The notes under the pieces were generated by a model. That model saw only the letters and a program-made list of their open reading frames with translations. It was not told the DNA's origin and did not search any database. This document shows positions 55,776-64,000 of a DNA stretch of 64,000 nt, in pieces. Position numbers and translations under genes: made by a program. Position 1 is the first letter of the stretch; every line of letters begins with the position of its first letter. Source of the DNA: a virus; the IMG/VR virus record IMGVR_UViG_3300008267_000022, positions 1 through 64,000 of that record, one strand, 5' to 3'.

Positions 55776-56510
55776 TTAAAAGGCACTCTCTTCTTTGCGT
55801 ACCATATAATATTCACATGTTGTGCCCTCTGATTTAAATTCTAATTTCATTAAACCTTGGTAGCTTAAAAATATAAAGCCTTCCTCTAAATCTTTATTTT
55901 CTTTTAAGATATTTCTAAACATATCTGAATTGAATGGTATTTCAACTTTTTCAGGTTGGATTTTACCGTACATCTGGTATGTAATTTTGTTGTTATGGCC
56001 TTGTTCATCTCCAAATGTAAATACACACATGTTATCTCCTTGCATATCAACATCAACTTTAACAGTCATTGATCCTATTCCTGTTAGAGCATTTTTTGCT
56101 TTAACTAGATTATCAACATACTCTTTTTCTAAAGGTAAAACAGCATCCCATTCAGGTTCTGTAACGGAACCTACTTTCCCAATCAACAAAGGGTCTGCTA
56201 AAGCATATGTTAAGTTAAAGGCACTATCCGCAAAATGTAATTTAGTGTAAACATTTTTACCTTTTTCTAGGGTAAACATTAAGTCGCCTGAGGTGATTCC
56301 TAACAGGTTTAGGAATTTCTTTGTATCAAAGATTGCTAATTCACTATCCTCTATATCAAAATTTTGATGTACAATTTTACCTATAACTTCTTTGTTTACA
56401 GACATAAAGTTAATAGTAAGTGTTTTATCTTTGATTTTCCACTTGACGGATTCGTTTTCGCCTAAGTAGTACTTGTTTATAACTGATTGTAAAATTAATT
56501 TATTTACCAT
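55776..56510 (-). CDS. DNA polymerase sliding clamp (gp45-like)
   Basis: 244 residues, the size of a T4-type clamp subunit. Two repeats of beta-alpha-beta arms, with an aliphatic C-terminal strand (LMKLEFKSEGTTCEYYMVRK). Neighbours (clamp loader, polymerase) support this. It should form a trimeric ring around DNA. Confidence 0.8.
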   Translation of the reverse strand: MVNKLILQSVINKYYLGENESVKWKIKDKTLTINFMSVNKEVIGKIVHQNFDIEDSELAIFDTKKFLNLLGITSGDLMFTLEKGKNVYTKLHFADSAFNLTYALADPLLIGKVGSVTEPEWDAVLPLEKEYVDNLVKAKNALTGIGSMTVKVDVDMQGDNMCVFTFGDEQGHNNKITYQMYGKIQPEKVEIPFNSDMFRNILKENKDLEEGFIFLSYQGLMKLEFKSEGTTCEYYMVRKEESAF

Positions 56511-56542
56511 GTGTTAAATGTATGAAATATTTTTTAAGTATC

Positions 56543-59272
56543 CTAGTTGAAATTAAAGAATTTTGCTTTAAACGGGTTCAAATTTAATACCCACCCAATG
56601 TCATTGTATACGCCTTCCAACTTGTTTCTAATTACACTATCAAACAAACCATCACGATCAATATACTTATTAATTAAATCTGTTACCTCAGATGGATCGT
56701 TATATCCGTTATACCCCATTACTTCTATTTGGTATGGGTTTGGTTTTAAAATAGCAATATACATTTTATCTCCAATTGTAAATTCGGGATACTTTACATG
56801 AAGGTTTTTATGTCGTAAATAGTCATTGTAAATAATAGCTGCTTTTGTATTAACAGGACATTTTAATTTTAATTTAGAGAATAACTCACCAGGCATAGGT
56901 TTACGCTCAATATATTCACCCATTTTCTTTAATCCAGTTGGTTTAAGTAATTTAATCCACTCTACAGTTTGAATTGAGTTTTTAAAGTCCATTACATCCT
57001 TATCTATTTCTTCTTTTGATTTACTAAATAAGATGTTTTTGATAAGCTGTTCTCCAAAGTTTCTAAAGTAAGGGGGGAAATTAGATTTCATAATATCCAA
57101 TCCTTTCATTTCAAGTTCCTCAATTGGTACCCCCTCTTTATTTACAATATACATAGCATAACGACGTTTACCGGACCAATATGCTTTTTCAGCAATTACT
57201 TCTTGTTTTAATTCAAAATAATGCTTGCCATGCATATTAAATAAATCTTGAGTAATATTATTTAAATTAGCATTTGCTACTGTTTGAAGTTCACTTGTTA
57301 ATGTTAATAATCGTTTAATTTTTTCTTCACGATCATTATAATCTAAATCAGGATTGCGTTTTTTAAGTAAATCCGTTAACTCCATATAAAGTGAATCTGT
57401 ATCTGAAGCGATAACAAATGTTTTAGGGTCAATTTCAAGTTGGTCTGATATATATTGGTTTACAAAAGTGATTGATTCTTTGGTTAGGCGTTGGCCACTG
57501 TTTGTAATTGCTGCAGAACATATTTTAAATCCATCAGTAAAGCGCCATGAATTAATTGCATATGTACCGTATAAAGCGTTTTGTAAGATTTTAAATGCCA
57601 TTTGGTACAAATCATATAATTTATAGTTTGCCCAATCTTCTGCTTTACCTGCTTTTTTCTTAAGTGCTCTATAATGCTCTCGTTTTCCAAACCAATCTTC
57701 TAATACTTCACAAGCAATACTTTTTTTACTTGTTGTAAAAAATGCTCCACTAGCAGATATGGTCCACTCATTATCTTCTATAAGTCTAATAAGAGCACCT
57801 ATTGTTATATTTGCATCTTTTAATTTATAAGAATATTTATTTAATCTTTGTATGTGGATTTTTTCTTCAGGGTCACGTTGTTTTAATTGTTCAAGTGAAT
57901 TATATTGCTCATAATTAGTTTTAGTAACAATTCTACCCATTAACGTTTCAACACCTAAATTCAATGATTTAATAATTGAAGGATATAGTGAGGTAAAGTC
58001 AAGGTCACTTACATCTGAGTATAATCCAGGTATAGGGTCAAGTAGGTAGCCTCCAGCGTATGAGTCTTTTTTCTTAATAGTTTTAGGGTTTCGAGCAATG
58101 TACTTCCCAGCTGCTGTTTTAACTATAACTTGATTTTCTTCAAAACTATAAACAATACCTTCAACGGTTGGAGTACCTCGTTGTTGCATAACAGGATCAC
58201 CTAATTCTAATTCTCTAATTAAAGGGTTAGTAGTAGTTGGTTTGTTAGGTGCAATTATATTTTTACGTTTTAAATACGTTAAAATAGCACCTTCATTCAA
58301 TGCTGTATTGTAGTAGATAGATTCGTAAGGTGTATGGCATAGGTGGGAAATTAAAATAGTTAATTCAATAAACTTTTGTTTTTCCTCTAACGCCTCTATA
58401 ATCTCAACATCTCGAATATTATAATCTATAAATTTATTTGGATCTTCTTTAAATAAGGTATCTAAATTACCATTATATTCAATTTTACCTAATTTAGCAT
58501 ATTTAGTTCCAATATCACCTAACTTATATGATGGTTCTTCCTTCATAATATATTTACGAAGCAAATGCATATAGTCTAAGCTATTAACTAACCCAATACG
58601 AATCGGCGAATTTGGTTGAGATGGTACTTCTTCAACTTTACCCACAGGAGATAACCGATTTACCGCATCTCCTAAACGTTTTTTAATTCTGTAATATAAA
58701 TATGGAATATCAAAGAAATCACTGTTATAACCTACAACAATAGTAGGGTCCATTTGTTCCCACTTGCTTAAAAATTTATTTAATAAAGTGTTTTCATCAG
58801 GACAAGGTACAACTTTTTTACCCTCTGAATCAATTTCTTCAATGTTATTTGCTTTATCTAAAATAAAGCATATTTTTTCTTTAGTAGAGGTATCAATTAA
58901 AGCAATTGCTGTTATTTCAGCATTTGCTTCTTTAATTGTTTGGGGTGTAAGTGCACCTAAAATTTCAATCTCAATATCTAAATAAACTGTATTATGGTAA
59001 GATGGCATTTCATCGGTTTCGGAATATAAATCTCTTAGTAATACAATTTCACGATCAATATCTTTTTCTAAGATAGTAGGATCTTTTCTATCGTATTTAC
59101 CTTGAAGAGCAGAACATCTATCACCAAATAATGTTTCAAATTCACCATCTTCATCAAGTTTATAAACAGTGGGCCAATATTGGAATTTATGTATTCCTTT
59201 TTTATCATCCCGTAGAAAATAATGCCATTGATCTTCTCCAGGTAATCTATTATAGAAAACCGATTGGTACAT
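56543..59272 (-). CDS. DNA polymerase, family B (gp43-like)
   Basis: 909 residues. Proofreading motifs: Exo I VYLDIEIE (near 96), Exo II VGYNSDFFDIPYL, Exo III YNIRDVEII. Polymerase motifs: A DLDFTSLYPS, B ILQNALYG, C ASDTDSLY. All catalytic Asp residues are intact. Size and order match T4 gp43. Replicates the phage genome with the clamp and loader next to it. Confidence 0.98.
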   Translation of the reverse strand: MYQSVFYNRLPGEDQWHYFLRDDKKGIHKFQYWPTVYKLDEDGEFETLFGDRCSALQGKYDRKDPTILEKDIDREIVLLRDLYSETDEMPSYHNTVYLDIEIEILGALTPQTIKEANAEITAIALIDTSTKEKICFILDKANNIEEIDSEGKKVVPCPDENTLLNKFLSKWEQMDPTIVVGYNSDFFDIPYLYYRIKKRLGDAVNRLSPVGKVEEVPSQPNSPIRIGLVNSLDYMHLLRKYIMKEEPSYKLGDIGTKYAKLGKIEYNGNLDTLFKEDPNKFIDYNIRDVEIIEALEEKQKFIELTILISHLCHTPYESIYYNTALNEGAILTYLKRKNIIAPNKPTTTNPLIRELELGDPVMQQRGTPTVEGIVYSFEENQVIVKTAAGKYIARNPKTIKKKDSYAGGYLLDPIPGLYSDVSDLDFTSLYPSIIKSLNLGVETLMGRIVTKTNYEQYNSLEQLKQRDPEEKIHIQRLNKYSYKLKDANITIGALIRLIEDNEWTISASGAFFTTSKKSIACEVLEDWFGKREHYRALKKKAGKAEDWANYKLYDLYQMAFKILQNALYGTYAINSWRFTDGFKICSAAITNSGQRLTKESITFVNQYISDQLEIDPKTFVIASDTDSLYMELTDLLKKRNPDLDYNDREEKIKRLLTLTSELQTVANANLNNITQDLFNMHGKHYFELKQEVIAEKAYWSGKRRYAMYIVNKEGVPIEELEMKGLDIMKSNFPPYFRNFGEQLIKNILFSKSKEEIDKDVMDFKNSIQTVEWIKLLKPTGLKKMGEYIERKPMPGELFSKLKLKCPVNTKAAIIYNDYLRHKNLHVKYPEFTIGDKMYIAILKPNPYQIEVMGYNGYNDPSEVTDLINKYIDRDGLFDSVIRNKLEGVYNDIGWVLNLNPFKAKFFNFN

Positions 59273-59289
59273 AACTTTTATTTAAATTT

Positions 59290-59931
59290 TTATTTAAAGA
59301 ACTTACTTAGATCAGGTCTGAAGTAGTTAATATTTTTCATAACTTTTCTATCGCGTGTTCTATAGACGATAAAATATTTATTAACCTGTTCATAGTGACA
59401 TGGTTCCTTTTGCTCTGCGGAACGTACTCTAACGGTTTCTTGTGCCTCTTCTTCACTAATGCAAGCTTTACTAAGATTCGATGCTTGTACTTCTTGATAT
59501 GCGGGCCATACTTTATCCTTAAGACCATGTAACATAGTGCCGTTACCAAGCGAAACGTAGGTAATGTCACATAAAGCATCAAGCACTTCAACAATATTGT
59601 TTGTCTCACAAGCATGTTTATATTCCTCGAGTTCTTCCAAAATAAAATTATAGACAAACATCCACTCCTTCTCGTCGGGAATGACCGGGTTATAATTATT
59701 GGGTTTTCCCATCACTGCATTGAATTCTTCAACTTCTGATATAAATGGTGTGTATGTTTCTTTTAGGTCATTGATTTCTTTATTTAATCTATTCCATTCT
59801 TGGATTACATCATTTCCAAATTCAATTTTAGACATTACAGAAAGATCTATTGCTTGGCCTTTTAGTAGTTCGATTAATTCTTCTTGTTTTTGTTCTAGTA
59901 GTGTCATATTAAATAGAGGTTGAAGGGTCAA
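59290..59931 (-). CDS. MazG-like nucleotide pyrophosphohydrolase
   Basis: 213 residues. FILEELEEYKHACETNNIVE ... VLDALCDITYV near residues 95-123 gives the E-E-x-x-E ... E/D-x-x-D metal pattern of all-alpha NTP pyrophosphatases. Likely adjusts nucleotide pools or alarmone levels during infection. Confidence 0.8.
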   Translation of the reverse strand: MTLQPLFNMTLLEQKQEELIELLKGQAIDLSVMSKIEFGNDVIQEWNRLNKEINDLKETYTPFISEVEEFNAVMGKPNNYNPVIPDEKEWMFVYNFILEELEEYKHACETNNIVEVLDALCDITYVSLGNGTMLHGLKDKVWPAYQEVQASNLSKACISEEEAQETVRVRSAEQKEPCHYEQVNKYFIVYRTRDRKVMKNINYFRPDLSKFFK

Positions 59932-60136
59932 TTAATTTTAATGCTTGAAGAGTTTCAAGTTTATCTTCAGCTTCAGCTAATTGAGCTACAAACTTATCCA
60001 TTTCTTCTAAATGTTGAGGATGTTCTCCAATACCAACTGAACTTGTAAAATAAATTGCTAATGTTGCTTTTGCTTCTGCAATTTGGGCTATGTATTTTGA
60101 CTCTAAAGCCTCATAGAGTAATTGTGTTTTGTCCAT
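59909..60136 (-). CDS. Hypothetical coiled-coil protein, 75 aa
   Basis: I use the ATG at 60134-60136 (MDKTQLLYEALESKYIAQIA). Two antiparallel helices with heptads. It overlaps the MazG-like gene by 23 bases. Confidence 0.75.
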   Translation of the reverse strand: MDKTQLLYEALESKYIAQIAEAKATLAIYFTSSVGIGEHPQHLEEMDKFVAQLAEAEDKLETLQALKLIDPSTSI

Positions 60137-60141
60137 AATTT

Positions 60142-60552
60142 TTATTTTAAATAATCTTGTATTGTTTTTGAATCTTTTTCTTCCCATGGGTATACAATCC
60201 AATCATCTGAAAAGAATTTATTAGCTGAAAAATCTGGGTTGAAGTTAGATGTGTATGGTTTAAAATGTAAGCAGGCAAATATAGAGTGGGGGTATTTAAG
60301 AAAAAATTCTTTGAATGTTTCTCCACTATCACAAATATCATCTACAATCAAAACATTTTGTCGGGCTAATTCTTGGGTCATTGGGATGCCTAACTTATGT
60401 GAAAGCATTACAGCAGGTATAAGTCCTCCTCGTTGTAAACCAAATATGTACTCTATTTGGATTCCTGATTGTGCAATTTGTTGTGCTAAGAGATCAACTA
60501 GTTCTTCTATCTCTTCCCAGCTATAGAATAATTTAGATTTGGTGTCCACCAT
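60142..60552 (-). CDS. Phosphoribosyltransferase
   Basis: 136 residues. NVLIVDDICDSGETFKEFF near 68-86 is the PRPP-binding motif, preceded by FGLQRGGLIPAVMLSHKLG. Purine phosphoribosyltransferases of this short type salvage bases such as hypoxanthine or xanthine. It overlaps folE by 20 bases. Confidence 0.88.
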   Translation of the reverse strand: MVDTKSKLFYSWEEIEELVDLLAQQIAQSGIQIEYIFGLQRGGLIPAVMLSHKLGIPMTQELARQNVLIVDDICDSGETFKEFFLKYPHSIFACLHFKPYTSNFNPDFSANKFFSDDWIVYPWEEKDSKTIQDYLK

Positions 60553-61231
60553 TATTAACTTTTAATGAATCAAAGAATTCTATACGAGCTTGGTTGCTAT
60601 TTTCCATAAACACACCGGATGCTTTAGTTGTAACCATTGAAGCACCTTGATGTTTTACGCCACGGCAAGATACACAATTGTGAGTTGCTACTACAGTCAC
60701 AATAACACCTTTATTACCTTCACATACTTTATCTACAGCATTATGAATAGCAGATGTTAATTGTTCTTGGATTGCTCCTCTACGACCAAATAATTCTACA
60801 ATTCTATTTAATTTAGATAAACCAATTACTTGTCCTTCTTTACCAACTACATAACCAATATGTACAACTCCTCCAATTGTTTGGTGATGATGGGAACACA
60901 TTGAAGTTAACGGAATGTTACGTTCAATAACAATACCATCATACCCATCTGAGGGGAATGAAGTAATATCTGACATGGCATTATAGCGGCCTGCAAATAA
61001 ATCAAATACATAAGCTTTAGCTACACGGCGAGGCGTTTCCATTGAGTTAGGGTCATTTTTCCAATCAACTCCTAAAGCATCTAAAAATTGTCCATAAGCT
61101 TTTTCAGCTTCATCTACCATATCCCATTTTTCTTTTTCAGTAAGGGGAAATCCAGGTGCAACTCCATTTGCAAAACCTACTTTAACACACTCTAGATCAG
61201 TGTGGTTTTTTCTACGTTTATTTTCTGTCAT
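60533..61231 (-). CDS. folE: GTP cyclohydrolase I
   Basis: 232 residues. SMCSHHHQTIGG, GLSKLNRIVELFGRR, QEQLT and THNCVSCRGVKHQGASM provide the zinc Cys/His and active-site residues of FolE. It makes dihydroneopterin triphosphate, used for folate or for 7-deazaguanine bases in phage DNA or tRNA. Que genes are not in the window, so the endpoint is open. Confidence 0.95.
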   Translation of the reverse strand: MTENKRRKNHTDLECVKVGFANGVAPGFPLTEKEKWDMVDEAEKAYGQFLDALGVDWKNDPNSMETPRRVAKAYVFDLFAGRYNAMSDITSFPSDGYDGIVIERNIPLTSMCSHHHQTIGGVVHIGYVVGKEGQVIGLSKLNRIVELFGRRGAIQEQLTSAIHNAVDKVCEGNKGVIVTVVATHNCVSCRGVKHQGASMVTTKASGVFMENSNQARIEFFDSLKVNNGGHQI

Positions 61232-61260
61232 ATAACTTTGAATTGTTTTTAGATGAATAT

Positions 61261-61282
61261 AAAAAGGCCCCTTAAAGGGGCC
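61261..61282 (-). terminator. Intrinsic terminator
   Basis: GGCCCC and GGGGCC pair around TTTAA on the minus strand, followed by TTTTT, after the structural gene. Confidence 0.92.
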
Positions 61283-61311
61283 AAATTATTTTTCAAAAAA
61301 CATTGATTTTT

Positions 61312-63786
61312 TTAGAATGGATCAACAGTTAATGTTGGGCTACCACCAGCAAAGAAGTTTGGTTGATTTACTGTTACAACAGATGAAGTATAAGTATAAA
61401 TCAATTGGGCTGGGCTGACGATGTTTCCTGAGTTATCTATTATTTGGGTAAATAATTTAAAATCATTATTTCTAGGGTCAGCGGAGTTAGCTATTAAGTT
61501 AGGGAACACCATATTAACATTATACCAATATGATTGGTAGCTATACCCTATGTTATAATTTACCCCTCCAGAATATGGCATAGAAGGTATAAGTGATGAT
61601 GAACATACTGTACCTCCTAAATTAGGTAAAATGGTCCAACCTGTAGGAGAACCAACGGATGGGACAAATGGGATAGTTTGGGCAGAATATAATGGTAAAG
61701 TTGCACCGAAAAATCCTCCTGATCCTGAATAGAATGTAGGTGCGGTTACTGATCCTGTTAGTAATCTAGTATTTCCCCAAGGTTGGGTGTATTTTGATGA
61801 GTTATTATTAGTTTGGGAAACAGTGTTAGGTGGAAGTGAAGCAAAGCTAGAAGAATTAAATGAATCTAAAATAGCAGTTGGGTGGCCTTTGTACTTATTA
61901 TACCCATAACAATCAGTACATCCACCAAAATTTAAACAATCCGCTACTTCAGGCATTGGTATTGTTATAGACCAGAATCCAGATGGATTGTTTTCAACAA
62001 ACACTATACTAGGATAAGCAGTTCTATGAATGTAAAATGTCAGGGGAACATTAGGATCACCACAAACACTGTTAGGAGTTACAGATCGAGGTACTATTAA
62101 CTTATACCCAGCATAATATCTGTAATTAGTACAATCTGTTACTATAGGGCCTACATTGTTAATTAGAATTGCTTCTTGATTTAATAATTCATTCTTATAA
62201 TGAAGATAATCAACAGCATTGTCAAAAGTCATATATATTTGACCTAAAACAGCTCCATTAGATGCAAATCCATTAGCAGGAACATTAGTTTTATCAAATG
62301 TTATAGTTGCTGGTTTAGGAATATCACATGCATTAGCTAAATATGTTGTAAATACGTTACACTGTGTTCCACCATCTAGAGAAATATAGTTCCAAGGGTG
62401 GTAGGTTTGATTAGGGCTACTTGAACCATAATAAGAAATATAATCTAAATCTGAAGAATATGCAAAGCATCCTGAAGCATTTACTATTAATCTTTGGTTA
62501 AGGCATGGGTTTTGTGATGCTAATACTCTGTCAAGGTTAATAGAGGTTATTTTTCTTGGTGGGTTGCTGTCAAATGTACAATCTTCACAATCAAATTTAT
62601 CCAAACATTGCATTTTTAATTGCCAACTTGTTTGTGGATTTGTTGGGTTTGGAGTAATTATAATTTCTAATTGGTCAGTAGCTGTTCTTTCTAATCCTGT
62701 TAAGCTAAGTACTCTTTTAAGACCACCACCATAATCTACTGATGTTTTAGGGTAAACACCACTTGTGAAAGATTGACTGTAGTATAAATTACTAGCTGTT
62801 ACTGCTGGGAATGCTAAATTTACATCACTTCCTATGTTTATGTTTTCTAAATAAATTGGCCCTGAATATAATGTTGGGTTAGTAGTAGCTGATGGGTTAC
62901 CAGATTTAAATTTAATGATTAAATTATCATAAATGTTATAACCAGTGAATTGGTAAGCAAAATGGATAGTAGATAATGATAAATCATAAGTTGCTGATAT
63001 AGGGGGAACGGCAACTCCATTACCAGTTGCTGTTAAGCTTACTTGGTGGGTATAAGGTAAAGGGAATGTTCCATTATCACATTTAAATGCTGAGACTACT
63101 GCTGTTTCAAAACAACTGTCAAATGGAATATTTACTCCATTACCTGATCCACTTACACTGCTATAAGTAGTTCCATTTATGATAACATCATGGATTATCC
63201 CTTCATAATTTCCTGCTACTACCATAGGAGCAGTATTAGCAGCTATAGTTAATGGGTGAGGGAATTGGTAATTAAAAGTAGAACCAAACCCTGTTGTAAT
63301 AGCTGGGGCTGAGTAGTCACCATTTAAGTACCATCCTATGACATAATCTGTAACTGTTCCGCATGTACTGATTAAGTTGCCAGCAATAATTCGTCCTACT
63401 GTAGTAGGATCATATGTATCAAATTCAATCCCACATTCAGTACACCAACTAGTGCAATCACTAATGTCAATGAGAGAATAACAACATTCAGTAGTAATAG
63501 CACCCGCAGCTATATCATCTGGGTTGAAGATTGAAGCTACACTCATTTGATTTACACATTGGTCTACTATTAATAGTTGTGTAGCATTGTTGGGAATACC
63601 ATTAACAGTATAAGGGCATGTTCCTGTTGGTGGAGGAAATAATGCTGATAACGGGATGTTAGTAGCTATAGGGGTAGTAAAACCATCAGCATTAGTGTAT
63701 ACTGAGAAACTACCTAATCCACCATTTGAAAGGTTAGTAGGGTCAAAGTTGGTTGATAGCGGGTCTAAACAGATAGTGTAGTTCAT
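61312..63786 (-). CDS. Large Cys-rich structural protein
   Basis: 824 residues, beta-rich (Ser, Thr, Asn, Gly, Pro, Tyr) with repeated Cys pairs (CTSWCTECG, CEDCTFDS, CGDPN, CTDCYG). It lacks a signal peptide and enzyme motifs. Such long, repetitive beta proteins are typically virion fibres, baseplate or adhesin parts. The Cys pairs could bind metal or form disulphides. The next gene upstream (at the window edge) has similar composition. Confidence 0.8.
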   Translation of the reverse strand: MNYTICLDPLSTNFDPTNLSNGGLGSFSVYTNADGFTTPIATNIPLSALFPPPTGTCPYTVNGIPNNATQLLIVDQCVNQMSVASIFNPDDIAAGAITTECCYSLIDISDCTSWCTECGIEFDTYDPTTVGRIIAGNLISTCGTVTDYVIGWYLNGDYSAPAITTGFGSTFNYQFPHPLTIAANTAPMVVAGNYEGIIHDVIINGTTYSSVSGSGNGVNIPFDSCFETAVVSAFKCDNGTFPLPYTHQVSLTATGNGVAVPPISATYDLSLSTIHFAYQFTGYNIYDNLIIKFKSGNPSATTNPTLYSGPIYLENINIGSDVNLAFPAVTASNLYYSQSFTSGVYPKTSVDYGGGLKRVLSLTGLERTATDQLEIIITPNPTNPQTSWQLKMQCLDKFDCEDCTFDSNPPRKITSINLDRVLASQNPCLNQRLIVNASGCFAYSSDLDYISYYGSSSPNQTYHPWNYISLDGGTQCNVFTTYLANACDIPKPATITFDKTNVPANGFASNGAVLGQIYMTFDNAVDYLHYKNELLNQEAILINNVGPIVTDCTNYRYYAGYKLIVPRSVTPNSVCGDPNVPLTFYIHRTAYPSIVFVENNPSGFWSITIPMPEVADCLNFGGCTDCYGYNKYKGHPTAILDSFNSSSFASLPPNTVSQTNNNSSKYTQPWGNTRLLTGSVTAPTFYSGSGGFFGATLPLYSAQTIPFVPSVGSPTGWTILPNLGGTVCSSSLIPSMPYSGGVNYNIGYSYQSYWYNVNMVFPNLIANSADPRNNDFKLFTQIIDNSGNIVSPAQLIYTYTSSVVTVNQPNFFAGGSPTLTVDPF

Positions 63787-63820
63787 GTTTTTGTTTTTTT
63801 ATTTTTTATATTAACAATTA

Positions 63821-64000
63821 TTGTGGTGGGTAGTAAGACCAACTTGCCAGTAAGTTGAACCACTACACGCTAATGTTTTAGTGTCATTACTTCCCGATGT
63901 TGTAATGTAATTTATTTCATCTACAATAGTCATAGGTTCTGATGGCGTCCAAGCTGTTGTCCATGCTTTAACTCCTAATTCTGAAGCTACATGGTCTATA
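63821..64000 (-). CDS. C-terminal end of a structural-type protein
   Basis: An open frame enters at the right edge and stops at 63821-63823. The 59 visible residues end SGSTYWQVGLTTHHNNC, similar in style to the Cys-rich protein next to it. Confidence 0.65.

Overview
The window is a stretch of a large, AT-rich, tailed bacteriophage genome. Every gene I can support lies on the minus strand, genes are tightly packed and often overlap by a few bases. The replication module resembles that of T4-like myoviruses: family B DNA polymerase, sliding clamp, both clamp-loader subunits and a RecA-like ATPase. A phage GroEL/GroES pair and a large glycosylation cassette are also present. The host is probably a member of the Bacteroidota. 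Leaders are A-rich and lack strong Shine-Dalgarno sequences, start-proximal TATATTT boxes resemble the Bacteroidota -7 element, and an ECF-type sigma factor of a kind common in that phylum is encoded. The host assignment is inference.

Region 1 (about 0.8-23.6 kb) holds many small, mostly unrecognised genes, most with their own promoter. Reading the minus strand, nearly every intergenic gap has the same layout: GGAAN, a 19-20 nt spacer, CGTATATTTAAG, an A-rich leader of about 25-30 nt, then ATG. I count 39 two-box copies by hand, 32 with exactly 20 nt between the boxes, plus one with only the downstream box. In six of them the spacer is an intrinsic terminator hairpin, so one short segment ends one gene and starts the next. 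The GGAA box commonly overlaps the stop codon of the upstream gene. An ECF sigma factor (17473-18054) sits in this region behind a copy of the same motif and is the obvious candidate reader. Other recognisable products are a metallophosphoesterase, two DUF932 proteins, a RecA/RadA-like ATPase, an AT-hook repeat protein and a papain-like protease candidate.

Region 2 (about 23.6-33 kb) has gene strings without the two-box promoter. It includes a cyclic-phosphate-processing receiver-domain protein, a second metallophosphoesterase and a nucleotidyltransferase-like protein. At 28.4-30.0 kb there is an RNA-gene island. It contains ordinary tRNA-Met and tRNA-Leu(TAA), an initiator-like tRNA(CAT), a probable tRNA-Leu enlarged to 144 nt by extra stems, a 151-nt tRNA-like element, a 63-nt tRNA-like element, and a structured RNA of about 330 nt closed by a strong terminator.

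Region 3 (33.2-47.4 kb) is a cassette for making and transferring sugars: nucleotide-sugar dehydrogenase, epimerase, GDP-mannose 4,6-dehydratase, DegT-like aminotransferase, acetyltransferase, cupin, methyltransferases and about nine glycosyltransferases. It probably supplies glycans for virions, DNA or the host surface.

Region 4 (47.4-64 kb) carries a Cas4/RecB-like nuclease and proteins sharing a short GIITE / RAGIIK peptide near a terminus. The clamp loader, GroEL and GroES, sliding clamp and DNA polymerase follow. After them come a MazG-like protein, a phosphoribosyltransferase and FolE, then a long Cys-rich structural protein and the end of another gene.
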